Shown piece after piece: positions 15,535 to 24,022 of a stretch of DNA of 64,000 nucleotides. How positions within the stretch are numbered: position 1 is the first letter of the stretch; each line of letters starts with the position of its first letter. The translations under genes and the position numbers were made by a program. The notes under the pieces are model-generated. The model did not search any database, was not told the origin of the DNA, and worked only from the letters and a program-made list of their open reading frames with translations. This DNA is from Pyxidicoccus fallax. Lineage in GTDB: Bacteria; Myxococcota; Myxococcia; Myxococcales; Myxococcaceae. The DNA is taken from positions 1 to 64,000 of the forward strand of contig NZ_JABBJJ010000004.1 of assembly GCF_012933655.1 (NCBI RefSeq). Reading direction: 5' to 3'.

Positions 15535-15640
15535 GGAGCTGGAGGCGCGCGAGCGCTGCGGGCAGGTGGACGTCTACGTCAGTAGCTTCAAGCCCATGAA
15601 GCACACGCTCAGCGGGCGCAACGAGCGGACGATGATGAAG
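15535..15640 (+). repeat. Second copy of a 106-bp internal gor segment
   Basis: Identical to 251-356 at 103 of 106 positions. The three differences (254, 299 or 300, 346 in the gor copy) all fall in third codon positions and are synonymous. It encodes the same 35 residues ('[20 protein letters not shown]' region) but has no start, no flanking gor sequence and no role here. Confidence 0.92.
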
Positions 15641-15658
15641 CCATGAAACATCAGGTGA

Positions 15659-15703
15659 TTCGGGACCAAGGAGGCGCAGGTTCAGTTCCTGACTCCCCGA
15701 CCA
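15659..15703 (+). pseudogene. 3' half of tRNA-Pro(CGG)
   Basis: Anticodon loop TTCGGGA (15659-15665, anticodon CGG), 3' anticodon stem CCAAG, variable loop, T arm with the TTC loop, acceptor strand CTCCCCG, A and CCA (15701-15703). The 5' half, D arm and 5' anticodon stem are missing. 18 bp upstream is the gor fragment. This looks like one side of a recombination event inside a tRNA gene. Confidence 0.75.
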
Positions 15704-15743
15704 CCCAAGTCGTCTGAATCATTCGGTTACGGGCTGGAGGTCT

Positions 15744-15863
15744 TCAGGGTCTCCAGCCAACGAGCCGAAAGGCAATCCGCTCCGGAAGCGGCACGTCGCC
15801 GAGCACAGTCTCGTCGAGGACGAGCCTGTCGAGACTCAGCAGGACGCGCCCGCTCGGCGCCAT
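15744..15863 (-). pseudogene. Short coding remnant, unknown
   Basis: A 39-residue minus frame ('MAPSGRVLLSLDRLVLDETV' and on) has natural-looking composition and ends at TGA 15744-15746. It has no RBS and no family. With the repeat, gor piece and tRNA piece it fills the 15433-15940 gap; nothing else was seen there. Confidence 0.25.
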
Positions 15864-15940
15864 GACTTCAGAGCAGATGCGGCGCCCACGATGACGCACT
15901 GGGTGACCGCGCCGGCGCGCCGAGGCGGTATCATCGTGGG

Positions 15941-16558
15941 ATGTCTGATCTCTTCTCCGTCCGTGTCCTCTCAGTGAAGCCCAAGGCAGTCCGCCTGTCG
16001 GTGACCCGCGTGCACCCCGACGCCGAGCGGCCCGCGCCTCACGCCGTGTTCGCGTTGATGTTGATGTACGACCCCATCGAGAAGTCGAAGGACCCCGAGT
16101 TCAGCAAGTACCGCCACCTGGAGGACTCGGCGCTCGCGCGGGAGGTGCGGGCGCACAATGGCTTCACTGACGCGTGGGTGAACGCGAACGCGCAGGCGTT
16201 CGTGGCGAAGGTGAAGCGGTCCGGCTCCTTTCTGGACATCCAACTGACGCACCCGGCGTGGGGTGAGCACCTTCGCAATCGCATGACGTGGCGGACGACC
16301 GCCTATGACATGGGCCCGGGCCTACCCGCCGAACCTCGGGCGCCCCGCGCGCAGCAAGCCGTGGCCAAGGCGATCAAGCAGACCCCGAAGACCGGGAGCA
16401 CGGGAGCGAAGAAGGCCGCGCGCAAGGCCGGAGTGAAGAAGACCGCGAAGGAGAGAAGCGTGGTGAAGAAGACCGCGAAGGCGAGGAGCGTGGTGAAGAA
16501 GGCCGCGAAGGAGAGAAGCGTGGTGAAGAAGGCGGCGAGGGCGAAGCGAAGCAGTTGA
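15941..16558 (+). CDS. Protein with histone-H1-like lysine/alanine-rich repeat tail
   Basis: 205 residues. The N-terminal ~125 residues are a compact acidic/basic domain of unknown family ('SKYRHLEDSALAREVRAHNG'). From ~145 the tail is almost only Lys, Ala, Arg, Val with four degenerate units of about ten residues ('VKKTAKERSV', 'VKKTAKARSV', 'VKKAAKERSV', 'VKKAARAKRS'). Such tails bind DNA or polyanions in bacterial H1-like proteins. The unit repeats are visible in DNA as near-identical 30-bp copies. GTGGG lies before ATG. Confidence 0.7.
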   Translation: MSDLFSVRVLSVKPKAVRLSVTRVHPDAERPAPHAVFALMLMYDPIEKSKDPEFSKYRHLEDSALAREVRAHNGFTDAWVNANAQAFVAKVKRSGSFLDIQLTHPAWGEHLRNRMTWRTTAYDMGPGLPAEPRAPRAQQAVAKAIKQTPKTGSTGAKKAARKAGVKKTAKERSVVKKTAKARSVVKKAAKERSVVKKAARAKRSS

Positions 16559-16733
16559 GGCTCGCCGGGACTGTCGGCATGCGGCTGGAGGAGGACGTGT
16601 CGCCCGCCAGCTCCGGCGGCACGTTGTAGACGTGCCGGGCGTACGCGCGCAGGCTTTTCGCCAGCCACACCTTCCCGACCACCTGGGTACATCAAGCTTC
16701 CCTGGAGGGACATTCCAGCCGAGCTGGGCGGGG

Positions 16734-17858
16734 CTACCCGTACGGGGTCTCTTCCTCGTGCTTCTGGAAGGGGTAGGCGAGCTGGCCGAGGTACGTCTCT
16801 GGCGGCTGGAACTTCGTGGTGCCGTACTTCGACGGCCAGTGGTCCGGCAGGTGGGCGGTGCCGAACATCCAGTCGATGAAGGAGAGGAAGACGGCGAAGT
16901 TCTTGTCGATGCCCTCCTCGTCGGACGTGTGGTGCCAGTGGTGGAACTCGGGCGTGGCGAACACCCAGCGCAGCACCGGCCAGCGGTGGTTGACGTTGGC
17001 GTGGATGTAGACGGCGTGGAAGGACACGAAGACGAGGTACGCGTAGATGGCCGGCGGCGCGAAGCCGAGGATGAAGACGGGCACGAAGGCCAGCGTGCGG
17101 TTGAGCAGCACGTCCACCAGGTGCGAGCGCGAGCTGGCCAGCCAGTCCATGTGCTGGCTGGAGTGATGGATGGCGTGGAATTTCCACATCCAGGGGATGG
17201 TGTGGAAGGCGCGGTGCAGCCAGTAGCTCACCAGGTCCACCACGAAGAGGACTTCGAAGAACTGGAGCCACAGTGGCTGCGCGGCCACCGCCGCCTGGAA
17301 GTCCAGCTTCACCGCCCAGGCGAAGAACACCTGCGCCGGAATCAGCGTGGCGAAGGAGATGAGCTGCACGCCCATGTGGCTGACGAAGAGGTGCTTGAGG
17401 TCCGTCTGCCAGCCCAGGCGGAAGATGGGCTGCTCGCGCTGCGCCCACAGCCGCTCCATGGGGACGAAGAGCAGCCCCAGCACCAGCAGCTCCAGGATGA
17501 AGTAGTCCAGCCCGGCGCTGATGGCCCGCGCCTGGTGCGTCAGGGGCTCCGCCTCCGCGCCGCCCAGCAGCAGCGCCACCAGCGCCAGTCCCATGGCGAT
17601 GCCCCCGTGCGCCTTGGAGCGCAGCGCCAGCACGCTCACCATGCCCAGCGCGAAGGTGGCGATGATGGACGCCTGGAGGAGGGCCCGGAACACGCCGAGG
17701 TGGTCGGCGTAGAAGCCCCGGGCGTCATTCGTCACCAGCAGGTGCGGGAAGAGGAAGCAGAACTCGGCGAAGACACACAGCACGCCGAGCAGGCCGGCCG
17801 TGACTCCGGCGCGCTTGCCGAGGTTCGTGCGGACGGCGGGGGAGAGGAGGGTGCTCAA
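16734..17858 (-). CDS. Sterol desaturase / fatty acid hydroxylase superfamily membrane enzyme
   Basis: 374 residues if TTG at 17856-17858 is the start; the longer frame to 18017 reads into the divergent promoter. There are about eight hydrophobic segments. The C-terminal half has the diiron histidine motifs HRAFH, HAIHH and HHWHH, with a further HANVNH between them. It probably hydroxylates or desaturates a lipid in the inner membrane; substrate unknown. It is divergent from the methyltransferase gene at 17995. The start is the least certain part. Confidence 0.85.
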   Translation of the reverse strand: MSTLLSPAVRTNLGKRAGVTAGLLGVLCVFAEFCFLFPHLLVTNDARGFYADHLGVFRALLQASIIATFALGMVSVLALRSKAHGGIAMGLALVALLLGGAEAEPLTHQARAISAGLDYFILELLVLGLLFVPMERLWAQREQPIFRLGWQTDLKHLFVSHMGVQLISFATLIPAQVFFAWAVKLDFQAAVAAQPLWLQFFEVLFVVDLVSYWLHRAFHTIPWMWKFHAIHHSSQHMDWLASSRSHLVDVLLNRTLAFVPVFILGFAPPAIYAYLVFVSFHAVYIHANVNHRWPVLRWVFATPEFHHWHHTSDEEGIDKNFAVFLSFIDWMFGTAHLPDHWPSKYGTTKFQPPETYLGQLAYPFQKHEEETPYG

Positions 17859-17994
17859 GAGGTGGGCCTGGAGAAGTGAGGACCCGGCCCACTCTACCCG
17901 CCGCCCGGGACGCTCCGGTAGGGGGCCGCCAGGACCACACGCCGCCGCATCGGTTTCGCGCACCGTTGTCACGGGTCGGCGTAGGCTCGGGGGC

Positions 17995-18702
17995 ATGCCC
18001 CCTGCCGCTGAATTCACGCGAATCCTCCTCGTGTCCCTGGCGCTCGTCGTCTCCGGCTGTGCCTCACGGACGGCGGCCCCGCCTCCGCCGGAGCAGGGGC
18101 ATCCCCCGAAGGGCCATCATCACGGCGGCCCCGCGGCGCACCGCTTCGAGGACGCCGAGCAGTGGGCGGCGCGCTTCGAGGACCCGGAGCGCGACGCGTG
18201 GCAGAAGCCCGACGTGGTCATCTCCGCGATGGACATCCCCCCTGGGAGCAGGGTGGCGGACATCGGCGCGGCGACGGGCTACTTCCCGGTGCGCATCGCC
18301 CGGGCCCATCCCGACGTGAAGGTGTACGGCGTGGACATCGAGCCGGACATGGTCCGCTACCTCGACGAGCGCGCGAGGAGGGAGGGCCTGACCCACATCC
18401 ATGCGGTGCTGGGCGAGCCCGGAGACGCGAAGCTTCCGGAGCCGGTGGACCGCATCCTCCTGGTCGACACCTACCATCACATCGAGGAGCGCCCGGCGTA
18501 CTTCCGCGCGCTGGCGGGCTCGCTGCGCGCCGGGGGCCGGGTCATCGTGGTGGACTTCAAGGTCGACTCGCCCCTGGGGCCGCGCAAGGAGCACAAGCTC
18601 GCGCCGGAGCAGGTCATCGAGGAGCTGGCCGCCGCCGGTTACCGGAAGGTCGGTGAGCGGGAGCTCCCGCACCAGTACGTACTCATCTTCGAGCGTGTCT
18701 GA
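17995..18702 (+). CDS. SAM-dependent methyltransferase-type lipoprotein
   Basis: 235 residues. Lipobox 'VVSGC' at about residue 22 follows a signal peptide, then a His/Pro-rich linker. The class I methyltransferase fold follows: 'VADIGAATGYFPVRIA' is motif I (GxGxG-like), 'VYGVDIEPDMV' motif II, and 'ILLVDTYHHIEERPAYF' motif IV/post-I. A conserved folding core on an exported protein is odd since SAM is cytoplasmic, although such lipoproteins recur in myxobacteria. Function unproven. Confidence 0.75.
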   Translation: MPPAAEFTRILLVSLALVVSGCASRTAAPPPPEQGHPPKGHHHGGPAAHRFEDAEQWAARFEDPERDAWQKPDVVISAMDIPPGSRVADIGAATGYFPVRIARAHPDVKVYGVDIEPDMVRYLDERARREGLTHIHAVLGEPGDAKLPEPVDRILLVDTYHHIEERPAYFRALAGSLRAGGRVIVVDFKVDSPLGPRKEHKLAPEQVIEELAAAGYRKVGERELPHQYVLIFERV

Positions 18703-18765
18703 GCCACTCGCCGGCCCGTCCGGGCCATCGGTCGTGGGGTCGCAACCAGCTCCGCATTGCCGTGC

Positions 18766-19596
18766 TCACGCCGCTGGGGCCGCACGTCGGCGCCACATCA
18801 GCGCCGTGGCAAGTGCCAGAATGATGGCGGCCGTACCCGGAATGCTCGCCTCCAAGCCGAATGCACCCCCCGTCCACCACTCGGAGCCATTCGCCAGGAC
18901 GGGCATCCACACGCCTTGGGCCTGATTTCCGCTCACACCGAAGCCCAGAAGCGGGCCCTGCACGAAGTTGAGCGCGAAATGCAGCGCGATCGGCAGGGCG
19001 AGTGAGCGCGTCCGCAGGTATGCGGTTCCGAATAGAAGACTGGCGGCGAAGATGTTCGTCATGGCGAGCACCTGCAATTCCCCGGCGGTGCTGATTCCGG
19101 TCGAGTGCGTGAGCACGAAGTAGAGCGCCATCAGGATCTGAGCGGCCCATGCACCCAAACCGTCGATGAGGCGCTGGAAGACGAAGCCGCGAAACAGGAG
19201 CTCTTCGACCACGGCCACTGCAACACAGTCGATAAGGGCGTCGATGACGGCTCGGGCATTGCTCTGGCCCCACTCCCATTCGACGGCGCCGATCAGCCAA
19301 ACCGTTCCCGCCGCCAACGCCCAGATCAACGCGCCGAGCGCGAGCCCCAGCGGGACGTCCCTCTTCCAGCTGGCCGCGGTCCCGACCACGGAGGAAAGAC
19401 GCTCGCGCCTGAAGGACAGACAAATCCAGGTGGCGATGACTGCCAATAACGCCTGGAGGGCTGGGCTGACGGAGCTTCCCGATGAGGAAGCGTAAAGGGT
19501 CGCCGGTACGACCAAGGCACCGAGGGTGAGGTAGAAGACGAGGAGCCACCAGCCATTGCGGAGCCGGCCGACGCTATCTTTGAAGATGCCGATCAT
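18766..19596 (-). CDS. CPBP-family intramembrane metalloprotease (CAAX protease-like)
   Basis: 276 residues from ATG 19594-19596. Eight or so membrane segments. Motif 1 'VVEELLFRGFVFQRL' has the paired Glu and Arg. Motif 2 has the FxxxxH histidine ('YFVLTHST'), and the third motif is 'ALPIALHFALNFV'. All metal-binding positions are present, so it should be active in the inner membrane. Members process prenylated proteins, bacteriocins or act in immunity; no partner gene is adjacent. Confidence 0.85.
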   Translation of the reverse strand: MIGIFKDSVGRLRNGWWLLVFYLTLGALVVPATLYASSSGSSVSPALQALLAVIATWICLSFRRERLSSVVGTAASWKRDVPLGLALGALIWALAAGTVWLIGAVEWEWGQSNARAVIDALIDCVAVAVVEELLFRGFVFQRLIDGLGAWAAQILMALYFVLTHSTGISTAGELQVLAMTNIFAASLLFGTAYLRTRSLALPIALHFALNFVQGPLLGFGVSGNQAQGVWMPVLANGSEWWTGGAFGLEASIPGTAAIILALATALMWRRRAAPAA

Positions 19597-20466
19597 CGAA
19601 GTCTCCGACCCAGCCGGAATGGGGGCCTGTTTGAGGGGCGAGCTGGTGCACCGACCTGCCCATCGCGCGGACCCTGCCGCCGTGCTCTCCACCGTTGCAG
19701 GGCGAGCACCGCAACAGAACCCACTGCGCGTGAAGGACGGAAGACGGAGAAGGAGGAGTCATGTGGTTCACCGCGCAACTGTGCACGCGCCCGTGCTCCA
19801 CCGTCGCCATCGAGAGACTCGACGCGTTGTGCACGGCGGTCGACCTGGGCGCGAGCACGTTTCCGTGAAAGGAGACCAGAAGGTGATGGAGCAGAGCGCC
19901 TGGGTGGAGGAGGGCGCCTTCACCCTGCCCGGGGACCCGCCGGCCCCCGCAGACGGGGGCACCTGACCATCGGCCCTGGCCGCCCTCCCAGGAGGAGCGC
20001 GGCAGGCACCCACCACTCAGCGAAGGTCTCGGAGCTTCGAGACGCGCTCCTGAAGTGAGGGGAGGAGAGGGACGCTGACGGGGAGCCCATGAGCCGTACG
20101 GCGGGCTCGGGCAGAAGCGATTCAGCTCCAGCAGACACACGCCCGCCTGGCCCAGCGGCCTTGCCAGGCGGGGCGGGGCAGGGGCCAGGCGCGCCCTCGC
20201 CGTGGCAGGGAGGTGCGTATTGGCATGCAGGGAGAAGCCTTCCAGGTAGGCGCACCGAGGCTGCTTTCGGGGAGGGTTGTGAACCGCTGATGACCCCTGG
20301 ACGCTCCCCGGCCACGGCCGCTCCGGGACCGGAATCCACGATCCGGGACAGGTGGCTCCGTGCGTGGATGCCCCGGCCCGCGCAAGTGGGCCAGAACACG
20401 GGCGGTGAGGACTGGTCCAAGGGCTGCACCGAGAGCGCGACCCCTTTCACCTGGAAGGTCCATCCC
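19597..20466. other. 870-bp stretch of remnants, no intact gene
   Basis: A plus-strand frame at 19760-19963 reads 'MWFTAQLCTRPCSTVAIERL', a stop, then 'EQSAWVEEGAFTLPGDPP', suggesting a decayed gene. 19972-20008 resembles the sequence at 63038-63075 just after the GH13 gene. 20098-20134 is the second copy of the 37-bp repeat. Confidence 0.4.
20098..20134 (+). repeat. 37-bp repeat, copy 2
   Basis: Partner of 15497-15533, two mismatches, same orientation, 4.6 kb away. See that entry. Confidence 0.6.
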
Positions 20467-20901
20467 ATGCAGCGCTCTATCGTCTCCGTTTTCGTCGTCC
20501 TCCTGTCCACTGGCTGCGCCAGCTCGACGGTGATTCGCTCCAGTCCCAGTGGCGCCCTGGTCCGGTCGCACTCGGGCGAAGTGCTTGGCCGGACGCCGTA
20601 CGAATACAGAGACTCGGCCACGGTCAACCACACCGAGAGCTTCACGCTGGAGCTGGAGGGCTACGCTCCGGAGTACGTCACCATCCGGCGCGACCAGTGG
20701 AACGGGGCGCGCACCGCAGGCGGCATCGTCGGGGGACTGTTCGTCTTCCCCGTCTTCGCCACCCTCTTCTGGGCCGCCGACTACCGGGAGGCATACCACG
20801 TGGAGCTCAACTCGCTGCCCGACACCGAGACGGATGCGCCCGCGGCCCCCGTTCGGGCACGCCGCGCGAGCACCGACAAGACGCGCGCCACCCACCGCTG
20901 A
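20467..20901 (+). CDS. Small lipoprotein with PEGA-like domain
   Basis: 144 residues. Lipobox 'LLSTGC' at about residue 17. The beta domain with 'SSPSGALVRS' and 'TPYEYRD' followed by 'SFTLELEGYAPEYVTI' matches the PEGA pattern (bound surface beta domain). Then comes one hydrophobic segment ('GGIVGGLFVFPVFATLFWAA') and a basic tail. ATG follows GGAAGG. Probably an envelope protein; the pattern also fits the PEGA proteins near the CHAT operon. Confidence 0.7.
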   Translation: MQRSIVSVFVVLLSTGCASSTVIRSSPSGALVRSHSGEVLGRTPYEYRDSATVNHTESFTLELEGYAPEYVTIRRDQWNGARTAGGIVGGLFVFPVFATLFWAADYREAYHVELNSLPDTETDAPAAPVRARRASTDKTRATHR

Positions 20902-21037
20902 AGCGCGCCCAGGCGACGGGCCCGCACGCCGCGCCTCGAGCCGAACGCGGTGCATCCTGGCGGCCAGGCAGGACCCAGACCCTCGTTGTGCGACACATTG
21001 ACGAGGGCTGTCGCGGCAACCGCCCCGGTGCCTCGGT

Positions 21038-21350
21038 GGAGACTCCCAAGGCACCGCGTGGGGTTCTGCGTCCGGAGGGCTCGCCTATGCCAGCTATCTG
21101 GGAGCCGCGTTCCAACCCACGTACTGGGGCGGCACGGATGCCTTCATGACTCAGGTGAGCCCCTCGGGCAACGCGTTCTGGTACTCGACCTACCTCGGCG
21201 GGAGCAGCCTGGATACGGGGGCTGATCGCGCTGGATGCTTCGCTGAAGGTCTACGTCACGGGCACGACCTCCTCGAACAACTTCCCGACGAACGTGTACG
21301 GCTACGGTGGCGACACCGACGCCTTCATCACGAGGTTCAACGGGCCTTGA
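21038..21350 (+). pseudogene. C-terminal remnant of an SBBP beta-propeller protein
   Basis: The frame from 21038 reads 'GDSQGTAWGSASGGLAYASY', then 'GGTDAFMTQVSPSGN' and 'WYSTYLGGSSLDTG', typical SBBP (seven-bladed propeller) repeats. A one-base shift near 21222 moves it to 'LIALDASLKVYVTGTTSS' and 'GGDTDAFITRFNGP', ending at TGA 21348-21350. No start or signal peptide remains. Confidence 0.7.
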
Positions 21351-21638
21351 GGCTTCGAAGCGTCTCCCTCCGGTAACGGCGCGTTCCGCCAGGTCGAAGG
21401 CCTTGCGCGCATCCGTCTCTCCGAATGCGCTCTGGGCGCTCGTTGCCGCGGACACGGCGCACGCATGCGCCTCTCGGACGCTCGGCGGCACGTACCGGGA
21501 CTGCTTCATCCGGCTCTCGAGCGACACAATCCCGGCGTGCGCCCTGGCGATGAGGTCCTTGTCGCGCTGGAGCGCGTCGGCCTCGGCCTTGAGCCGCGCG
21601 GCCAGCTCGGCATCAATCGCGAGCACCAGCTCCTTCAT
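21144..21638 (-). CDS. Hypothetical helical protein, 3' half doubtful
   Basis: ATG at 21636-21638 begins 'MKELVLAIDAELAARLKAEA', a charged helical region continuing to about 21340 with natural codon use. Beyond that the frame runs antisense to the SBBP remnant and looks like noise. I think the gene lost its end when the two pieces were joined. No family recognised. Confidence 0.35.
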   Translation of the reverse strand: MKELVLAIDAELAARLKAEADALQRDKDLIARAHAGIVSLESRMKQSRYVPPSVREAHACAVSAATSAQSAFGETDARKAFDLAERAVTGGRRFEASRPVEPRDEGVGVATVAVHVRREVVRGGRARDVDLQRSIQRDQPPYPGCSRRGRSSTRTRCPRGSPES

Positions 21639-21841
21639 CCCGGTGTCGTAGTCACCCGCCTGCGCCCCAGTCGGACCCACCGGGAGAACGGGTGGATCCG
21701 GACCTCGCGGTTGCGCAGTCATGCGCGCGGTGGAGCGGAGTCCGCGAACTTTCTCTGCATCATTTTTCACGTCGCGGGCTCCTGACTGTGTGGGCGGGGG
21801 GATTCAGGCCCACTGAAGGACCTTTCAGGGGGGGAGTTGCC

Positions 21842-22450
21842 ATGACGACGGAGGATGGGGAGGACCCGGGCCTGCCGCGCGCGCCTGTCGCGCGTGGGGG
21901 TTGGTGGGTGTGGCTGGCCTTGGGTTGCATGTGGACGGGCTGCGGCCCGAGCAGGACGCTGAATGCGGTGGGCAGTCGCCAGGCCCAGGCTCCTACTCGC
22001 AACGCCGCGTCTGCTCCGGACGACTCACGGGAACTCGGCGAGTTCCTGCTCCTGCGCAAGGATGGAGAGCGCATCGAGGGGCGTGACGGCTCCCTGAGCG
22101 CGGCCCGGCTCACCGGCAGCACGGCTGATGGAAAGCAGCTCGACGTCCTCCGGGAAGACATCAAGACCCTCTATCGCAAGGAGGGGTCGCGGGCGGGAAC
22201 CCTGGCCCTGGCCGGCGCGGGGACCGGGTTGCTGGTCTCCGGCCTCATCGTCCTGCGGGTCCACGTCGACAACTCAGACGTCTTTCGCGACGACCGCGCC
22301 ACCGCTGTCTCGGCCGCGGTCATCGGCGGGGGCACGTTGCTGGGCGCGCTCATCGGGCTCGCGGTCGGCGCCGGGGAGAACGACTGGCGTGTCGAGCCCC
22401 TGGTTTCCGCCGACCAGGAGTACTCGGTCCAACTCACTCTTCCCCTGTAG
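21842..22450 (+). CDS. Putative lipoprotein, first gene of the CHAT operon
   Basis: 202 residues, GGGGAG before ATG. A hydrophobic stretch 'WWVWLALGCMWTGCG' holds possible lipobox cysteines. Then comes a small beta domain ('LLLRKDGERIEGRDGSL' … 'LDVLREDIKTLYRKEG') and two Gly-rich membrane-like segments ('AGTLALAGAGTGLLVSGLIV', 'AAVIGGGTLLGALIGLAVGA'). The layout matches the last gene of the operon at 26491. 36 bp separate it from the next gene. Confidence 0.65.
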   Translation: MTTEDGEDPGLPRAPVARGGWWVWLALGCMWTGCGPSRTLNAVGSRQAQAPTRNAASAPDDSRELGEFLLLRKDGERIEGRDGSLSAARLTGSTADGKQLDVLREDIKTLYRKEGSRAGTLALAGAGTGLLVSGLIVLRVHVDNSDVFRDDRATAVSAAVIGGGTLLGALIGLAVGAGENDWRVEPLVSADQEYSVQLTLPL

Positions 22451-22486
22451 CCGGCGCCCTCTGGCGAACCCTGGAGATACAATTCC

Positions 22487-23284
22487 ATGAACACTTCTAC
22501 CTTTCGTGGGCTGGCAATCTCAGTGCTCCTCCTGTGCGGAGCCGGATGTGCCCCCTCGCGTCTGTCACTCAAGCCCGACTTCTGGAAGGAGACCCAGCAG
22601 CGGATTGGCGTCGCTACCGTGGTCATCCCTCCACTCCAGGCCTACCGCGGCGGAAGCCAGGGGCTTCTCGACGAGGCCATCAACAGTGCGATGAGCGAAG
22701 GCCTGGGAGCGCATCTCCAGACCCTGGATGCCAGCCGCTTCCATACCGTGGCCGACGAGTACGTGGAGAAACTCAATGCGTGGGGCTTCAGCGCACGGCG
22801 GCTTCCCCTGCCGGTGGACCTTGCCTCGTTGCCGGCGTTCAAGTCCGAGTCGTCCGGGGAGTTCGCGGAGCGGGACCTGCGGTCCCTGGGCGCCAGCGGA
22901 GACATCGACACGCTCATCCTGCTCTCAGTCTATCAGTGCGGAACCCTCCGCTCGTACTACGCCTTCATCCCCCTGGGCGCACCCGTGGCCATCTGCATGA
23001 GCAAGGGAGAGATGATTGACCTGAAGACAAACGCGGTCCGGTGGCGTGCCTACCCGGAGATGGACGCGTCCGTCACCGTCAAGGTCTCGGGCGAGTGGGA
23101 TGAGCCACCGGACTACAGGAATGTCACGGCGGCCATCGCCCAGGCCATCACCCACGCGCAGGGTTTCCTCGTGAAGGAATTCTTCGGAAAGCGTCCGCTC
23201 AGTGCATGCACCGATACGCCAGGGTTCAGGAATGCGTCAGCCGCGGAGAGGGACCAGATGCTTGCGAGCTGCAGCGGACAATAA
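22487..23284 (+). CDS. Lipoprotein, unknown, CHAT operon
   Basis: 265 residues with lipobox 'LLLCGAGC' near residue 21. The mature part mixes alpha and beta ('RIGVATVVIPPLQAYRGGSQ', 'DTLILLSVYQCGTLRSYY', 'VAICMSKGEMIDLKTNAV'). Its strand-rich layout is like outer-membrane assembly lipoproteins that bring together nucleotide-fold proteins, but no family can be named. ATG follows GGAGATACAATTCC. Second gene of the operon. Confidence 0.65.
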   Translation: MNTSTFRGLAISVLLLCGAGCAPSRLSLKPDFWKETQQRIGVATVVIPPLQAYRGGSQGLLDEAINSAMSEGLGAHLQTLDASRFHTVADEYVEKLNAWGFSARRLPLPVDLASLPAFKSESSGEFAERDLRSLGASGDIDTLILLSVYQCGTLRSYYAFIPLGAPVAICMSKGEMIDLKTNAVRWRAYPEMDASVTVKVSGEWDEPPDYRNVTAAIAQAITHAQGFLVKEFFGKRPLSACTDTPGFRNASAAERDQMLASCSGQ

Positions 23285-23335
23285 GAGATCAGCGCGCATC
23301 CTGACTTCCTACACAACCCACCCCACGAGAACACC

Positions 23336-24022
23336 GTGCACACGCTCTTGCTCCTGTCCGCCGTTCTTTTCTCCCTGCCTCCAGCCGCGGATGCCCCCAT
23401 TCCCGCTCGCCTCGAGGCGCTTCCTGCCCTGACGCTGCCCGACTCCCAGCGTGGGACGCTCCACCTGCTGGATACGAAGTCTTTCGATGAGGACTACACG
23501 CAGAACACCGGCAGCCGTGTCGTCTTCGAACTCCTGGCGGGAATCGGGACAAGTACCGCAATCTCCGCGGCAAGCTACCTGGTGCTCACCGAATACCCGA
23601 GGTTCGAGTTGATGGTGACCTCGTTACTGCTGCTCGCGGTGGGACCCGGCCTGGCCGTGTCCCTCACGGGCGAGGCGATGGACGGACGTGGCAGCCACAA
23701 CTACGCCATGCTCGGTAGCGTCATGGGCTTCATGGCGCCGGCGCTCCTCGGCACGGTCCTGGTCCTGGGCTGCGAGAGCCACGGTTCCACTCCATTCAAC
23801 GAACTCAGTCAATGCAGTCCCCTCCTGATACCTCTGGCCCTTGCCATAGGCCTGCTGCCCGCCGTTGGAGCGACCCTGGCTTATGAGACCTCGGCGCCCC
23901 GTTCCTGGCTGTCCCAGGGCCATGCGTCGGGCAGTGCCCCTCCGGCGCCTCGTTTCGTTCCGGTGCTGACCCTGACGGGACGGGGGCTGGGGGGCACGGT
24001 CGGCATTGCCGGGAGTTTGTGA
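23336..24022 (+). CDS. Polytopic membrane protein, unknown, CHAT operon
   Basis: 228 residues starting at GTG. Signal-like N-terminus ('LLLLSAVLFSLPPAADA'), then about four membrane segments ('LELMVTSLLLLAVGPGLA'-like region near residue 95, 'LGSVMGFMAPALLGTVLVL', 'LLIPLALAIGLLPAVGATLA'). Its stop codon overlaps the ATG of the CHAT gene (TGATG), so the two are translationally coupled and likely work together. Confidence 0.65.
   Translation: MHTLLLLSAVLFSLPPAADAPIPARLEALPALTLPDSQRGTLHLLDTKSFDEDYTQNTGSRVVFELLAGIGTSTAISAASYLVLTEYPRFELMVTSLLLLAVGPGLAVSLTGEAMDGRGSHNYAMLGSVMGFMAPALLGTVLVLGCESHGSTPFNELSQCSPLLIPLALAIGLLPAVGATLAYETSAPRSWLSQGHASGSAPPAPRFVPVLTLTGRGLGGTVGIAGSL

Noticed and set aside
16430-16540. 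Regular ~30-bp repeats as a possible CRISPR
   Set aside because: They are in-frame codon repeats encoding the lysine/alanine tail of the 15941 gene without spacers.
16559-16682. Minus-strand segment reading 'VWLAKSLRAYARHVYNVPPE'
   Set aside because: Looks protein-like but has no start, stop or RBS in context and runs into the lysine-tail gene antisense; may be a remnant, not supported enough to annotate.
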